This document shows positions 4,656 to 5,194 of a DNA stretch of 5,194 bases, one piece after another (position 1 is the first letter of the stretch; each line of letters starts with the position of its first letter). The stretch lies in NCBI GenBank assembly GCA_041946685.1, contig JBHGAV010000121.1, positions 1 through 5,194 of the forward strand, in the 5' to 3' direction. This stretch comes from JBHGAV01 sp041946685 (GTDB taxonomy: Bacteria; Acidobacteriota; Terriglobia; Bryobacterales; Bryobacteraceae). The position numbers and the translations under genes are program-made. The notes beneath the pieces are model-generated. The model did no database searches and had not been told where the DNA came from. It saw nothing but the letters and a program-made list of their open reading frames with translations.

Positions 4656-5090
4656 ATGCTGATGCCGAGAAGAACGAAATACAGAAAGCAGCAGCGCGGC
4701 TCCCGCGCCGGCAAAGCCACGGCGGGTACAAAGGTCGATTTTGGCGAGTTTGGTCTTCAGGCGCTCGAAGCGGCCTGGATCACGGCGAATCAGATCGAGT
4801 CGGCAAGAGTCGCAATCACCAGGCACATCCGCAGAGGCGGTCAGGTGTGGATTCGGATCTTTCCGGACAAGCCGATCACCAAGAAGCCCGCTGAGACCCG
4901 CATGGGCAAGGGCAAGGGCAACCCGGAAGGTTGGGTCGCGGTGGTCAAGCCGGGCCGAATGCTCTTCGAGATGGCCGGCGTGGACGAGAGCGTCGCCAAG
5001 GAAGCCATGAGGCTGGCGGCGCACAAGCTGCCGATCCAGACCCGATTCGTGACTAAGAAGGAGCAGGTTGACATCGGTGAGACAGTCTGA
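4656..5090 (+). CDS. rplP: 50S ribosomal protein L16
   Basis: The 144-residue product begins MLMPRRTKYRKQQRG, the standard L16 N-terminus. It continues with DFGEFGLQALEAAWITANQIESARVAITR (28-56), the signature RMGKGKGNPEGWVAVVKPGRMLFEMAGV (82-109) and AMRLAAHKLPIQTRFV (117-132). L16 is a late 50S assembly protein near the A-site tRNA elbow. Arg82 aligns with the E. coli arginine (Arg81) that is hydroxylated in some bacteria; whether it is modified here cannot be told. A second in-frame ATG at 4662 would remove the conserved Met-Leu and is less likely. The gene is 5 bases from rpsC, and its end overlaps rpmC by 14 bases if that gene starts at 5077. Confidence 0.98.
   Translation: MLMPRRTKYRKQQRGSRAGKATAGTKVDFGEFGLQALEAAWITANQIESARVAITRHIRRGGQVWIRIFPDKPITKKPAETRMGKGKGNPEGWVAVVKPGRMLFEMAGVDESVAKEAMRLAAHKLPIQTRFVTKKEQVDIGETV
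5058..5067 (+). promoter_or_regulatory. Ribosome binding site region for rpmC within rplP
   Basis: aaggagcagg lies in the rplP 3' end. AAGGAG (5058-5063) is 13 bases before the GTG at 5077 and only 4 before an in-frame TTG at 5068; the weaker AGCAGG (5062-5067) is 9 bases before the GTG. Spacing alone therefore does not settle the start. Confidence 0.55.
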
Positions 5091-5194
5091 GTTTCGCAAG
5101 AAGGTCAAGCAGGCCAGCAACCCGGAGCTCGAAAGCATGCTCCGGCAGGAGGAAGAGAGCCTCTACAAGATGCGGCAGCAGATCGCGCTCAAGC
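5077..5194 (+). CDS. rpmC: 50S ribosomal protein L29, N-terminal part (partial, cut by window end)
   Basis: From GTG at 5077 the frame stays open to the window end and gives 39 residues starting MRQSEFRKKV, followed by NPELESMLRQEEESLYKMRQQIALK. This matches the L29 pattern, in which a short (S/T)EL(R)-type N-terminus leads to a long helix with EL-x-x-x-L…E-L-(F/Y)-x-L-R-x-Q-x-A. L29 is a small two-helix protein by the tunnel exit, next to L23. Its place after rplP is the conserved S10 operon order. The start overlaps rplP by 14 bases in another frame. TTG at 5068, also in frame, would add three residues (Thr-Ser-Val after Met); GTG at 5077 gives the more family-like N-terminus. The missing part should hold the RFQ/ENP-like second half. 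Confidence 0.9.
   Translation, partial: MRQSEFRKKVKQASNPELESMLRQEEESLYKMRQQIALK

Noticed and set aside
4662..4664. Second in-frame ATG as the rplP start
   Set aside because: Family N-termini begin ML-x-P(K/R)R, which includes the ATG at 4656, and the ribosome binding site spacing fits 4656 better.
4523..4894. A + strand frame with an Ala/Val-rich N-terminus that looks like a membrane segment
   Set aside because: It is the alternate frame of the S3 Gly/Arg repeat and then of rplP; the hydrophobic look comes from reading GGC/GCG-type repeats out of frame, and no ribosome binding site supports it.
4416..5138. A 240-codon open frame on the − strand over the rpsC tail and rplP
   Set aside because: Its long proline-rich run (PPRPP type) is the mirror of the Gly/Arg repeat of S3, and the rest is antisense to rplP.

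Overview
The window is a piece of the bacterial S10 (rpsJ–rpmC) ribosomal protein operon, all on the + strand. It starts in the last codons of an upstream tuf gene (EF-Tu). The order is tuf(3' end)–rpsJ–rplC–rplD–rplW–rplB–rpsS–rplV–rpsC–rplP–rpmC(5' end), the classical order. Having tuf directly upstream means the str and S10 gene clusters are contiguous here, as in many bacteria outside the enterics.

The organism is a GC-rich bacterium with strong AGGAGG-type ribosome binding sites, mixed ATG/GTG/TTG starts and free use of AGG/AGA arginine and ATA isoleucine codons even in ribosomal protein genes. That argues against an enteric-like codon bias. Long low-complexity tails on L22 and S3 would fit several GC-rich lineages, such as Armatimonadota, Chloroflexota or Actinomycetota. 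The phylum cannot be fixed by eye; Armatimonadota/Chloroflexota is only a weak guess.

Layout: 1-51 is the end of tuf. 52-128 is a spacer filled by a long hairpin built from degenerate 7-bp units. 129-1996 holds rpsJ, rplC, rplD and rplW, packed with 11-nt, 4-nt and overlapping junctions. 1997-2112 is a second spacer, also built from degenerate 7-bp units in inverted orientation and able to fold into one long imperfect hairpin. 2113-5194 holds rplB, rpsS, rplV, rpsC, rplP and the start of rpmC, with junctions of 12 nt or less or overlapping. The products build the 50S (L3, L4, L23, L2, L22, L16, L29) and the 30S (S10, S19, S3) and are presumably co-transcribed and translationally coupled. Gene content is ordinary.

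The parts worth a second look are the two period-7 inverted-repeat spacers, which are the only sizeable gaps in an otherwise gapless operon. Next come the 72-residue tail on L22 and the RGG-rich tail on S3, and then a few substitutions in functionally important ribosomal loops (L3, S10, L2). I see no mobile-element gene, RNA gene, CRISPR array or unknown protein-coding gene.
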